Source: Struthidea cinerea
Lineage: Eukaryota; Chordata; Aves; Passeriformes; Corcoracidae
Direction: 5' to 3'
DNA: 64,000 bases
Assembly (NCBI GenBank): GCA_013397865.1
Contig: VZTI01000602.1
Span: 10,208-74,207, forward strand
Notes under the pieces: model-generated
The model's database searches: none
What the model was told of the DNA's origin: nothing
Seen by the model: only the letters and a program-made list of their open reading frames with translations
Shown here: positions 45,105-57,844 of the stretch, piece after piece
How positions within the stretch are numbered: position 1 is the first letter of the stretch
Layout: each line of letters begins with the position of its first letter
Position numbers and translations under genes: made by a program

Positions 45105-48100
45105 CTGGAAAGGAAAAAAGCACATTACAACCTGAAGTACAGGTGGGTCAGGCCCTTTGCATAGGTCATATGTCATCCTAAACAGTTCAGCAAAAATATC
45201 CAGACGGTAATAGCTCTGCTGCTCGTGTTTTTTAAAAGCTTTTATCTCTATCGCGTGTGGATTCTCCAAGATAACAGAGCTCTAAATACAGCATTTTTTC
45301 TTGCCAGGGACACTGGTTTAGATCACTTTTCTACTCTGCTTCTATTTTCCCTTGAAATCTTACAACTTGTAAGTCTTGGAGACCTCTACTCGAACAGTTC
45401 TTTATGAAACTTGCTGAACAGTTTGGGAGACACCGAGAGAAGAACTGTGCCACAGGAGGCAAACACGGGGCAGTTTCTTCACACCAGTCTTGTTACCTCA
45501 GTTAATTTCAGAAGGACCAAACCTCTCCATTTTATTTTGGCACACAAGGTCCAAAAGGAGCACAAGAGGAACAAAACACAAAGAACACTCTTCTGATAAC
45601 TCTCAGGGCCAAAGGGCACCAGTAGCTACAGATAATAACTCCAGCCTTACTGTTTTTGAAACATACCATCAGGTACGAACTGTTTATTCATCAATAAAGT
45701 GCCTGCTCAGCTCTGGGTAGTCACAACTCACAGGAGTTACAAACCACCTGACTCAAAAGTTCTCACTGAATAAAGATAAATGACAGTGCAAGTCTGTGAT
45801 ATATTAAGGACATTCAGAAAGCCACAATGCTATTGATTCCTGAGCCACGGTGTAGCTACAACTCATGATAATTAATGTGAGAAGAGGAAGAGTCAGGCAG
45901 GAAGAGGATTCATGAGCCTTAGCTCAGTTCCACGATATACTATTAAGTCATTACGTAAGTGTTTGGCAAGTCATGTAATTCCTCTGTTTATACATGTCTG
46001 AGAGGTTGTGGCCCTAATTTACATGTTGTGAGTGGGTGCTGTGAGAATGGAGATGAGTAAAATCTCCCCAAACACAATGGACATAACAACTGCTTTTTTT
46101 TATTCATGATTACAGAAATCTGTGTTGCTTTTTTGAGCAGGATAGAAAAAAAAACAAAACCAAGACTTCAGGAACTGGGAACCACCACCTAAACCAAAGC
46201 CTTGCAGAAGCTGCTCTGTGTGGGCACAGTGACATATTGAGGGGTTGGATAGTGGTGGGGTGTCATGTGTCCAAGTCAGAGAGCCAAGGTGAAAGCAAGA
46301 GAAACATTTGCACGGTGACCCTGAGCAAGAGCAAACACAGGGCTTGTGAGGCTGCTTGCCAGCTGGAAAGAGGCTTGAACAGTGAGTAAAGAAACTGCCT
46401 CCTGTTCAATTCCTACAGTGTTCATGGCAAAAAACATTCAAATCAGACATTCTGGATAAAATCTGAATTGCATGGGAGCAGTGTCACTTTCTCCTCACAG
46501 AAAACTCAGGGGGCCCAAAGTACAGCAGCTGACTGGGGGACAACAGCAGGGGGTAGAGCCGCACTGGGGGCACTGGGAGACGACCCAAAGACCCATCAGT
46601 TTGGCAATCAATCCATCCATCACAGCGCCAGCAGATAATCGCTGTGTGAGTCACAGGAGTTCCTGACATTCTGCTAAGGAGACGCTGGAGGAATGTCCTG
46701 CACAACATGGCCACGGGGATCGATCAGCAATTCAGCAACTCCAGCCTCACAGCCAGACCTTTGCCATCTGTGCCGGGCGGACTTCGGTCCAACCCAGGAA
46801 TCACCGGCTCCCACGCCATGGCCAGAACTCTGAATTCCAGAGCAGAAACCATTATTCAGCCTGAGGCGTTTTCTACTTAGGAGTGTCAGGGCTCTATTTA
46901 ATCCCGCCAGCTCAGTCAAATGCTGCAGGAAGGGGCCATGTCACATTAGCCAGTAAACAGAGACAAATGCTCGGTTTTACGTCACCAACCGCCTGTTGCT
47001 TATACACTGCACAAGATTTACATAACTCACACCAGGGCTGTGCCAAGAGACTCCTGCTCGCTCACCCAGCTAACACCATGAGCTGGAGCTTAGTTTGCAC
47101 TATGATTTCTTCCTGTAGTACAGCAATCCAAGGCAAAAGGTATTGTAGGAGATACAAAAGACAGCAATGCAGTTCTTTCTCTTCCTAATCCACTACTACA
47201 TAACTACATTTTCAGACGAACCGCAACATCTTGTGAGTGATGATTCTGGAATCAGCGGTACTGACGTTTTATTGACATTGAGAGGAAAAAATAAAAGCTC
47301 TGAGGGGCAGATTTCTGCTGCAACTTTTTGTGAGGCAGCCTGGCTGTGTTTGTTTGCTGGGCTGCAAACAGGCCTCAGAAGGTAGTGGGCTATTTGTGCA
47401 CATAGGCCTGGGGCCAACACTGCCATCCCGGGGTCATATTTCAGTGCGCTTTGCCTTTGGGAAACAACAACACTCCTCTGCAGCATCGAGTTAAAAACTA
47501 ACTAAAGGACAACGCATGCTGGAAACAGATTTGCCCCCGTTTGTGATCTGATATTCCCAAACCCACCTCCCCACTCCCACTGTATGAGCTGTGTGGTGGG
47601 GGGTGTTTGGGATGAGTTCTTCCATGTGTTTCAATGCCTCTTGGACTTCCCAGTAGAGAACTAAAAAGAAGCTTCCAGAAACTGAAGAGAAATTCACAGT
47701 GGCAAAAGCCAAAGTCAGGATGACAAAGCAAATCTGCCTTGAGTTCACGTTCTTTGACACAGACAACCCCAGGAGATATTGATGGAGTGGCGGCGGCCGC
47801 ACTCTGTGCCAGAGGCACCCCCAGCTCACACCTCAGTCGTGTTCTCGGCTCGCAAAACCACTGCTGGCTCTGTCCCACTCCTCCTCCCAAGAGACAGCGC
47901 TCCCCCTCCTCCCTTGCCCAAAAACCCCCAAGATCAGCTGGAGGGCAGCACTCTGGGAAAAATGCCACTAGCAGAGGTGAACTCTGCAGCCTGGTGATGT
48001 GCAGGCAGCTGAGCCCAAGCAGCACATCCTGCCACTCGCCTTTCTGCCACAGGCACAGCACCAGTGCAGCTCACAGCCAAATGTGACCTTAATGACAGAG

Positions 48101-51100
48101 ATGCATTAGGGCAAACACACTCAAGGCCCTGAAATTTGTCTATTTTTAAATACATATTTGGGGTTTTTTTTAGGTCTTTACCCTTGTGCCCAGCTAGAAT
48201 TGCATAGCCCCAGCTGCAGACACTGCAGGGACAGACACAAGGGTCAGCCCTCAGAGGGTCCAGTTATCATCTAAAGGCTTCTGCTCACACATCCCTGCCT
48301 GCTTGATTTCACTCCTCGGTGTGACTTACACCACACTACTTACTCTACCCTCTGTTCTCTGCCATAGGAGATAAATTACTATTATAAACCAAACAACTCT
48401 GCAAATCCAGCCAGTGTAATTGACATGATTGAGCTCTCCTGATTACAGGGGTGGCCGTGCAGCTCTTTCTTCACAGGGCCCTCCAGGTCTCAGGCCCTCC
48501 TTATGTTCCTGAAATTAAGCAATTTTTCCATTTTTAGAGCAGTCCCGGACCACAGCAGTTGGTAGCCCTGCCACACTTACAGAGCAGGTCTGACAGGATC
48601 CAAGCCCTAACTCCCGGGAAAAGCCTGCAGTCAAAAGTCACCCCAGTGATGGGGTGAGCCCAGGACTCAGCTCGGTGCTCAATTTTAGTCCTAAGAGCAA
48701 GATTTCAGAAAGACAGAGGGGAGTAGGAAGGAAATACAGGTTGTAGCTCCATATCATCAACCAAATCCACTCTAACTTTGGGCATCCCACTCTTTCCTCT
48801 CCAAGGGCATCCCATGACTCTTGGGTGTCAAGTGCTTTTCTCCCACAACACCAAAGCGTTCCTTTTCACATCAATCCTTTTTCTCTGCTGCTTCATTTCA
48901 AGCCTCAGGAGCTAAATTACAATAGTCAAGTTAAAACCTTCTCCGCTAATAGCTCTGGAGACATCCCTTAACAACTCTTAAGTGTTAGCAACAAGGTGGC
49001 TCATCTTGAGCCCTTCTTTCCCTTTCCAGTTTTTTCCAGACAGCCTTTTGTTATGTAAACCAATACATTTAGGTATTACTTACTTAAAAGTAATTCAGTG
49101 TTCAAAATTAAAAGAAACTCTTCCAAATCAGTTCAAAAACTCGAGGCCTCCTTACACAACCTCCCTGTCCTGCAAACAACCAGCAGCATACGGGTAAATG
49201 GAAATTGTTTTTTAATTAATTGTATCAGATTTTTCTTAGGAGACTGAAGACACTGAAGCACCAAGGCTGCTGAGGCCTCAAGCAAAGCAGGGCACGGGCC
49301 CAAGACCCTCTACTCCCCAGAATATGGGGAATTCTTTCAGCATAGAGAAGTTCAGTACAAGCAGGTGCTTTGAACATACAAGATGAGAGACATTAGAATT
49401 TGAACTATAAATGTTTACAGGAATCTGCAAGCTTTCATTTATTGTCAAATTCCTTGACGAGAGAGCCAAAGAAAAAGAAGCAATTTTTTTAAAGAACAGA
49501 TTTTTGGGGGGTAAAAATTCAAATCAAATCACAAACTCAAAATCCAGCCTGCAAATTTCTCTCTCTCTGGCTCCTGTGCATGCCCACAGCACAGCACCCA
49601 CCATGGCCCACTCCTGGGGAACACTGCAGGGCTCTGGTTCTCCTGAGCTGCTGGAGAACACAGCGGACAGAATGCTCCCTGCAACACCCAGGGTACCTTC
49701 CATTTGGAATTTCAGATGGGATGCAGCCCTCAGGTCGTGCAGAGACAGCCAGCAACGTTTCTTACGTAACAAATGGACTTGGTCATTGTAAAGAAGGTGC
49801 CAAGGTCTGTCCTGTGGAGGGGGGGAGGAGCCAGGCAGGTGCCTGGGCTGGGAGGTGTGTTCTCTGTGTGCCCTCAGCACGCACAGGGTGCAGCGTTTTG
49901 TCATAAGCCAAGCAACTCAGGTGACATCTTCTGGAAATATGCAATGCAGAGACACTGGGCAGTGCTAAACAGCACAATAAAATCTCCAGCACAGAACACG
50001 TGATGTAGGACACCTTGGACTCCTGTAACTCAAGTCTCCACCTTCACAGACCTCCTCTCACTCTCCAAATGCAGGGTGTAACCAGGCACCACAGCACCCC
50101 ATAAGGTGTCTATTGTTAAAAAACAAAAATAAATAGTGCAGCAGATGGACAGTTTCTCACTCCCAAATAATGGAACTTCTCTACATGATACAGGGGGAGA
50201 GACTAAAAATGCATATGGGAGACATCCAAGTGAGGCAACCCCTTTTGTCTCTTAGTTTCCACAATCTTAGTTGGATGTTCTTCAACCCAACTCTTGGGGA
50301 CCTGGATTGCTGATACTTCAGGCTGGGACATCTCTAACAGTTTCCATTGTTCCAGAGGCAGGAGATGCCTCACTCCAAGCCTTGGAGAAGGCCAAAGTGG
50401 GTGGGGGAAGAGACATGCACATCATGCTGCAGGGAAGCACTTCCACCTGGAGCTTTCAATTCCAACGTTCAATAGGGATGACACATAGCAATTAAGTGCA
50501 AAGTCTCAAGATGTTTTGAAGGACTGGAATTTTAATCAGTGAATATCTTTCAACAGACAGAATTTCAGAAAGCAAGATTTGTGTCAGTTTTCTTCATTCT
50601 TGACCCCTATTACACTCAAGTTACACTAAATTCTACATATGAAGTTGGGAAACTACCTTAGAAGATGTCCGATGATGCAAAAGGACCACTGAGGGAAGCT
50701 GAAAGCTTTAAGCTGAAGGAGGGAGGGGGAAAGAGCAGGCTAATTTAAAGCTTATGTATTTTTCACATGAAGAGGCAGAAAAACATTTCATTGTCTTAGC
50801 TGAAAGCAGCAGTTCCACATCCAAGTGGGATGTTCTAGGAAGAAGACAGAAACCTGCGGTAACAGAAGCAATCCTGTGTCTGCAGGGGCAGCACGAGGAG
50901 AGAAACTGAGAGCCCACAGGAGAGTCACAGTGTCCTCAGAGCACCAAACCATCAAAGGAACTCACTTCCCCTGAGCGGCTTTCATGCGCACAGAAACACC
51001 CACAGCAGCTGCTGAAATCTTCTCAAGATACCTGCACACGGCTGAGCACATCACCTGAGCACAGTAAAACACCTGAGCACAACCACTTGCCCAACAGCAG

Positions 51101-54100
51101 CACCACAGTGATGGTGCTACAAGCAGGAGCCCTCAGAACCATCCCCAGCAGCTGAGCCCTCCCAAAGCAGATGGTCCCAGCAGCTTTAAGTGGGGGGTAA
51201 AATATCCCGAGAATGTCCCAGCAGGAGCTGCCACTGAAAACAGGCAACAGCTCTTCCCAGTGGAAAGTCACCGAGAGCTGCCAGTACACAGGAGATTCTG
51301 TAACTGCCAATTCCTCAGTACAAACTATGTCACCAATCTATAATTGTCTGCAGGAAAGTGAAAGGGGATTAAGCTACAGAAACTGTCTGAGAACAAGTTG
51401 GGACATGTAAGGCAGAGTCCAGCTGGACCAAAATTATATTGTACCCAATTCTGCTACAGTTACCTGCTTATGCTTCCATGCCACAAGCACCAAATTTTTA
51501 AATGCTTTGTACTTTGGAGCACAATTATAGTATGTTCCACAGTTATAAATACAATTTCTTTAAAGTCTAGATTTCATTCAAAATAATCAGGTCAAACACT
51601 TGAGTTGCTCTGGAGGAGAGGTGTGGGTTTGGTTTTTTTTATATGCACTAGATAAAAGCTTCTAAGAAAATATTTTTAAATTGTTTAATTCTGTAATGTT
51701 GTTATTTTTAGTAGCATTAGGAGACAGCTGTGGACACAGAGAGGCAGCAGTCTGCAATGGTTCACAGGCACTAAGACATATCCATTATGTACCAAGTGAG
51801 CCACAACACACCAAACACTTTAAAACCTCTTTTCCCTCCCCAACCCGAGGGTGTAAATGACCGTGCACCCGCCGCAATCCGCAGAGCTCCCCAGACTGTC
51901 CTGACATCCTGGCGACAGCACATCAGCAGCCACCAGATCTGCTTCTGGGGTGCCACTTCTGCCTGTGAGGACAGCGTGTCACCAACTGGGTTAGAGTAAG
52001 ATGGACACCAAGTCCGAAGCCTCAGCTTCCCTCTTCCCTACTAAAGCTTATCAACACCCAATCAATGTTTTGAGGCAACCCTTCTCACCAGATTTGGCCC
52101 AGCTGGTCACCATAAACAAATATTAACCCGAACAGAGTCACACCAAGACACAGATTGCTTAACAAACGTGTACTGAGTCACAGAAAGAACATGGGACTCT
52201 GGTCTCTATCACCTGATAATGATGATGGGAAGCAAGGAATAGGAACTCCCACCCACTGGCTGTCACTGCCCCATGGATGCTGGGTGAGGAATGAAAACCC
52301 ACAGGCATCCCCAGAGGAGGATGATTTATTTGGAAAATCAGGTCTCCGTTTCCTGCCTCGTCCATGACACGAGGATTCTCCACCAAAGGGAAGGGGTGTC
52401 AAAACTGAGTTCAAGGTCCATACAGAGCAGAAGGAAAGTTTTCCTCACATTTGTCAGAACATGGGTTCAGTATGAAGAGCAGCCCAAACCTCTGTTTTCA
52501 GAGGACACCTGCATGCTGCAGGCATCTGCAAACACCTGAGGTTAAAAATCAGGAGCAGTGCTGGTGTAAGCCACTGTGGGAAACACACCCTGTGTGAGTA
52601 AAACCCCTTGACCAGGTCTGTTCTGTTAAACTCTGAGTGTCCTGACTTCTTACACAAATATATCTGAAGCCTTTCTCTTGTAGGTGAATAGCACCTACAC
52701 TTATTATAAGTCACGGGAAAAGCAATTAAACCCCTATTAGCTAAACCATGTCTTTAGACCCCCAATCAAGTACATCCACTTCTGGGCAATACAGTTGTTT
52801 CACTGGATATAAAGAATTTGAACAGCCCACCCACAGGGATGGAAATGTGAATCTAAGGCAATTTTAGCACAGAACTGCCCCACACCTGACACAAGACAGA
52901 ACTAGGTTTTACTGCAGATTTCTGCAGTATTTTCAGAGATAAATTTATCTTCATGCAAAACATCACCTTGGGAGTACTAGTTAAACCATGACACAGCTAC
53001 AAATTCTCCTAAACAGATGAGAAAAACACGAGGACCTCCAGAAGAGATCTGACAACCTTACAAATAATGACCTTTTTCACCTAAAGCTGGATCCAAAAAG
53101 CTTTGTTACAATAATGCTTTTTTTTCCCCACACACAATGGAAACCATTATTATCTGACACATTTCAATTAAATATCACACCTACTGCTCTAATAAAAATT
53201 CAGCTTTCTAAACAAAAGCTAAAAAGAGAATGTAAAGAAACATTACAAGTAAATTACTGAAATATACATTAGTTCTTCCAAACTGGGAATCTCTGAGCCA
53301 ACTGCACTAAAATATGGATTTTAAATCCACCACCATTAGCTACATCAAACTAATACACTTTCTCATGGAATTAAAGCAGCTCCAAGCCTTTCACCCACAA
53401 AGTGGCACACACTCCAGTTAAAAGAAAATCATTCCTTTTTCTTCTCCCAATACAATTTCCACACCAGCTTTAGAGGAATCCAGTGACTTTTATGGAGTTC
53501 CAGGAGCTCCCTGGGAAGGCAGGCCAAGGCCAAAGGGGTTCAGACTCACTTCTGCCCATCTCACAGATCACTGTGGATCTGCAGGAAGCATGTGGGACTT
53601 TGCTGCACCACAAAAATCCCTCCCACGAGCCCCCTCCCTCCCACCTGTGGTGGGGCCCAACACATGGAGGGGAGGGAGCAGAGCCAAGGTAACCGAGAGG
53701 GATTTGATCCTGGATGCAACAGCAGCAAAATGCCCTCCCCACTCTGCCGCCCAGGGTTTCCTCCAGAGAAAGAAACATTTTGGCGCTGAAACAGTTCACT
53801 TTTGGTTCTGCTTTTTGAACAAAGAAGTTCACTTTTGGTTTTAGGCCGAAAGCGAAAGCTCAGCCTCTCCCTCTGCAGCCTGTCTGAATGGAAAATAAAT
53901 AACTAAATGGTAAAGCAAGGGTGGTGTGTGCTGCTGTTGGGGAATGTACAGCCGGGATCTCGGGAATTGGATTTATGCAGCAGGAAGGCAAGAAGTCAGC
54001 ACAGAAAACAGACAGAACTCTAGGAAAGTGTTTAATAAATACCAGGGAAAGACAAAGAGTTTAACCTGTATTTCCTGCAGATCAAGGAACAGCCTCAGAA

Positions 54101-56511
54101 ACTTTGGATGCATATGTTCAACCCAAAGCATTTTTGCAGCACTTAATAAAACCAGCTGGCAGTTCCTTAGCACTGCCCAAGCCTGACAGAGGTCTGAAAG
54201 GGCACTAGGCATCCCTGGGAACTGAAGAAGTGGACACAGACTTTTAGAGGCTACTTACAGGTATTCCTTCCCAGTCAGCCACTAATTTTTCCCCCCAGAT
54301 TGGCCAAACAAGCTATTTAAAAATAATTCCTTTATTCCAGCAGTACAGCTAATTCTGTAAATCCATTGACCACAATTACTAATGATGCTGTTGGAAATGG
54401 TCTTTCAAAGCACATTAAGCTCTGAGTGTTCCCTACAGTACATGAAAGACACAAAGTGGGGAAAGAATTGTGGGTCTGGAGATGACAGTTATTGCCAAAG
54501 AGCAGCTTTCACACCTGGGAACAAGTTCTAGTGAAACTATTTATGTCTTTGTTAATTAACTCACACATGGGACATCGCTATAGAGAACCTGGAATATCCA
54601 GTGTGTGCACTTCTGTCACCCCACCGTGAGCTCCCTCACCATTTCCTGCAGGTGAACATCAATCCTGATGCAGAAGGAAGGGATCACCCCTGAAGGAACG
54701 TGCCATGCCTTTAACACGTGGAAAAGTGACCTGATGGTCTCATTGAGACAAATTATTTGCAGGACATGCTGGTGCCAGAAGGTTCTGACCCTAATTCCAG
54801 GCCACACAAGGCAAACCTGGTAGGGCACCCGAATCACCTGGGCAGTGTGGATTGCACAGGGCCCCTCAACGACACAGGAAAGGCGCTTCCAGAACAGGAA
54901 CACGTGTCCTGATTGTCCCTGCTGAGGGACAGCACGGTTAGTGCAGGGTCAGCCTGGCCGGGCCAACGACCCAGTGGCCATACAGGAAGGGGTGGGAGCA
55001 CAGGGCACAGCTGTGGGATGGGCACAGGGCAGAGCTGCCAGCTGGACACGCCAGCACGAGGAATAGCACCAACCTGGGAGAGAAGGAGCAGCCCCTGCCA
55101 GGCTGAGAATGGGCACTCACACGGGCTCTGAGCCCTCTCAGAACAGTCCCAGCCCGTGTTTGTTTGCACACACACCTCACCAACCCAACAGGCACGTGCC
55201 CATCCATTCACAGGGCTTACAAATTAGTACTTCAGAAAAAATGTGAAAATGGATGTTTTCAGAACCAAACTATTGAAGTTGGGAAATTAAAGCTATTTTA
55301 ACCACTTTAAATCTTCTTCAGTTGCAACTAAACGTTTGAAAAAGCCCTTGGTTCTGAGGCTGGATTTGAAGTGCTATTATTTCAAACAAGAATTCAATAT
55401 TCCTGAATGAAAAAGAGCTGCTTCAGCACAAACCAGGAACACTCTGGCTACACAGAGCATCTTCAGGAGTAACTTTCAGGTTCAGCTCTGTTCCCTGCTC
55501 TCCCCAGGAACCTCACAGAACCCCCAGGATTACAGCGCAGTGTCAGATTTAGTCATATCACAAACACGTGGATGAGGTGGAAAAGCATCTTCTGCTGGGA
55601 AACAACCACTTCTTCCAAGCAAACTCCCGAACTCCTTGAGACCTTCTTTCACATTGTGTCAGCTTACAAAACACAAGGAATTACTTGCTATTCCCTTACT
55701 CCCTCTGCAGATGCATGTTTGCCACTATAATTCAATACAGAGCTGTAGGAGGAAGGAAAGGCAAAAGCAAAAAGCTGACAAAGTTGTCTTATCAACTGTT
55801 TATAAGCTCTACAATTCCACGCAAGTTTTCTCCCAACTGTTGATATCCTGACCTCCCTTTGGATTTCAGGTTTCAAAGCCGAGGTTTCTGGGTTTGATGT
55901 TCTACCTCTAAGCAAAGCGTAGCTAAGGGATCTCTGTTCACCGTGTCTGAAACACACAGCACTCGTTTGCTCTGCTGCAGCCCCCACGGTGCAGAGCTTT
56001 TAGGTCAACACACTCTGGAGACGGACTGAGAGGTGCAAGGGCTCAAAACGAGCCAAATCCCTCGGCTCACACAGCTGCTGCTCCACGACATGTTTTTTAC
56101 AGTTCCTGGGCTCACTGCACCAGAACACTCCTAGTTTCTGGTTTTCACCCTTGTACTGAATATCTCCCCTGTTTTTCTCGAGCTACAGCTTCCCTGATAA
56201 CCCGTGCCTACTTTTTCCTTGGGCAGTGACACAGAGCCTTTATCAAGACAAACATACACCGAGAGTCAAGAGAATTTAGAGAAACCCTCAGTCCACAGGC
56301 AGACGCTGAGTTTTCCCCAAACACCCCGGTAACTCTCGCACGTGCACCGCGGCCGCTTCCAGGCTCCCACAGCGCCTTTCTGCCACAATTTCCTTTCCTC
56401 TGAAGCCGCCTCAAAGTCGGGGCTGCACAGCCCGTCCCTGAACGCAGTCCCCGCTCCCTGCCCGCGGGTCACACGCCCTGTGTATCTGTCCGTCACTCTC
56501 CAACAGCTCCG
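45105..56511 (-). other. ILRUN: ILRUN intron 1
   Basis: An AT-richer intron of about 11 kb. No exon encoding the expected ILRUN N-terminus was recognised. The final 300 bases before the gap become CpG-rich, as expected at the edge of a promoter island. Confidence 0.7.
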
Positions 56512-57159
56512 NNNNNNNNNNNNNNNNNNNNNNNNNNNNNNNNNNNNNNNNNNNNNNNNNNNNNNNNNNNNNNNNNNNNNNNNNNNNNNNNNNNNNNNNN
56601 NNNNNNNNNNNNNNNNNNNNNNNNNNNNNNNNNNNNNNNNNNNNNNNNNNNNNNNNNNNNNNNNNNNNNNNNNNNNNNNNNNNNNNNNNNNNNNNNNNNN
56701 NNNNNNNNNNNNNNNNNNNNNNNNNNNNNNNNNNNNNNNNNNNNNNNNNNNNNNNNNNNNNNNNNNNNNNNNNNNNNNNNNNNNNNNNNNNNNNNNNNNN
56801 NNNNNNNNNNNNNNNNNNNNNNNNNNNNNNNNNNNNNNNNNNNNNNNNNNNNNNNNNNNNNNNNNNNNNNNNNNNNNNNNNNNNNNNNNNNNNNNNNNNN
56901 NNNNNNNNNNNNNNNNNNNNNNNNNNNNNNNNNNNNNNNNNNNNNNNNNNNNNNNNNNNNNNNNNNNNNNNNNNNNNNNNNNNNNNNNNNNNNNNNNNNN
57001 NNNNNNNNNNNNNNNNNNNNNNNNNNNNNNNNNNNNNNNNNNNNNNNNNNNNNNNNNNNNNNNNNNNNNNNNNNNNNNNNNNNNNNNNNNNNNNNNNNNN
57101 NNNNNNNNNNNNNNNNNNNNNNNNNNNNNNNNNNNNNNNNNNNNNNNNNNNNNNNNNNN
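56512..57159. other. 648-base assembly gap in a CpG island
   Basis: An uninterrupted N run, flanked on both sides by CpG-rich sequence. By position it should contain ILRUN exon 1 and the ILRUN transcription start. Confidence 0.97.
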
Positions 57160-57201
57160 GGAGGGAGGGAGAGGGGCAAGGGCGAGGGGGCGGGGCCGCG
57201 C

Positions 57202-57209
57202 ATGCAAAT
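57202..57209 (+). promoter_or_regulatory. Octamer ATGCAAAT (1 of 3)
   Basis: A perfect POU-factor octamer in the context CGCATGCAAATGAGC. Confidence 0.7.
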
Positions 57210-57247
57210 GAGCGCGGCGCGTGACGCGAGGGCTCCGCGCGGTGGCG

Positions 57248-57255
57248 TTACGTCA
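57248..57255. promoter_or_regulatory. CRE-like site TTACGTCA
   Basis: A near-palindromic CREB/ATF site in CpG-rich context. Confidence 0.65.
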
Positions 57256-57304
57256 CCGGGGGCGGGGCGACCAGCCATCTCCGCCCACACTCGCGCGCTG
57301 CCAT

Positions 57305-57314
57305 CCATATATGG
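57305..57314. promoter_or_regulatory. CArG box CCATATATGG
   Basis: A perfect CC(A/T)6GG serum-response element. It overlaps an ATGGCGGC, which resembles a YY1 site, and contains TATATA. Confidence 0.6.
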
Positions 57315-57336
57315 CGGCGAGTGCGCGTGTTTGCGT

Positions 57337-57344
57337 ATGCAAAT
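57337..57344 (+). promoter_or_regulatory. Octamer ATGCAAAT (2 of 3)
   Basis: A perfect octamer in the context GTATGCAAATGAGC, sharing GCAAATGAGC with the first copy. Confidence 0.7.
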
Positions 57345-57354
57345 GAGCTGCCGA

Positions 57355-57362
57355 GACGTCAT
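57355..57362. promoter_or_regulatory. CRE-like site GACGTCAT
   Basis: An ATF/CREB core between octamers 2 and 3. Confidence 0.6.
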
Positions 57363-57370
57363 GCTGTGCC

Positions 57371-57378
57371 ATGCAAAT
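57371..57378 (+). promoter_or_regulatory. Octamer ATGCAAAT (3 of 3)
   Basis: A perfect octamer in the context GCCATGCAAATGAAG. Confidence 0.7.
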
Positions 57379-57723
57379 GAAGGCGCAACGCCCGACGGGA
57401 GCCCGTCCGGTGTCTTTTTTTTCCCCCTAAAACTAATGTTTTTCCCTGCAGTTTTCGACCGCGCGAGGCTGCTCCGTGCGCGGCCGGTGATCGGAAGCAC
57501 CGGGTGTGTTCCGCGAGGAGAACACGCAGGACAAGGAGAAGGCGCTTTGGCAGCGCCGGCGGCCCCAACGAACCCCGCGCGCTGTGCGCCGGGGGAGCCA
57601 TGCCGGCGCTGGCGGGTCTGTGGGCGGGCGGTGGTGGCGTGACCACACAGGGACGGACGGGCGGGCGCATAATGGCCCCACCTGCCGGGCGGCGAGAACG
57701 ACACAGCGGCGGCCCGACGCAGT

Positions 57724-57732
57724 CACTTCCGG
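57724..57732. promoter_or_regulatory. SNRPC: ETS-type site CACTTCCGG
   Basis: A GABP/ELK consensus about 105 bases before the SNRPC ATG. This is common at TATA-less housekeeping promoters. Confidence 0.6.
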
Positions 57733-57803
57733 GCCCTACGGCAGCCGATGGGGGTCAAGCGGCGGACGGCGGCGCTGCGTGAGTGCGTCACTGCGTGTGT
57801 GCG

Positions 57804-57813
57804 CCACTTCCGG
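57804..57813. promoter_or_regulatory. SNRPC: ETS-type site CCACTTCCGG near SNRPC start
   Basis: A second ETS site 24 bases before the ATG. The transcription start is probably at or just around it. Confidence 0.6.
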
Positions 57814-57836
57814 CTTGCGGCGGCGGCGGGAGCGCC

Positions 57837-57844
57837 ATGCCCAA
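57837..57844 (+). CDS. SNRPC: SNRPC exon 1 coding part
   Basis: ATG CCC AA followed by the donor GTGAGT; the Lys codon is completed by exon 2. Too short for any ORF finder, and fixed by phase and homology. Confidence 0.95.

Larger units (their letters stand above)
57160..57836. promoter_or_regulatory. CpG-island, probably bidirectional ILRUN/SNRPC promoter and SNRPC 5'UTR
   Basis: A dense CpG sequence lies between the divergent ILRUN (-) and SNRPC (+) genes. A distal cluster (57200-57380) has octamers, CRE-like sites and a CArG box. A proximal zone (57720-57815) has ETS sites just before the SNRPC ATG. Motifs are listed separately. Confidence 0.8.

Noticed and set aside
52380..52500. Possible old transposon fragment
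   Set aside because: Some text resembled LINE tails, but not enough matched to assign a family.
56266..57704. Open frames of 289 to 403 codons spanning 56.3-57.7 kb
   Set aside because: They are open only because they run through the 648-N gap.
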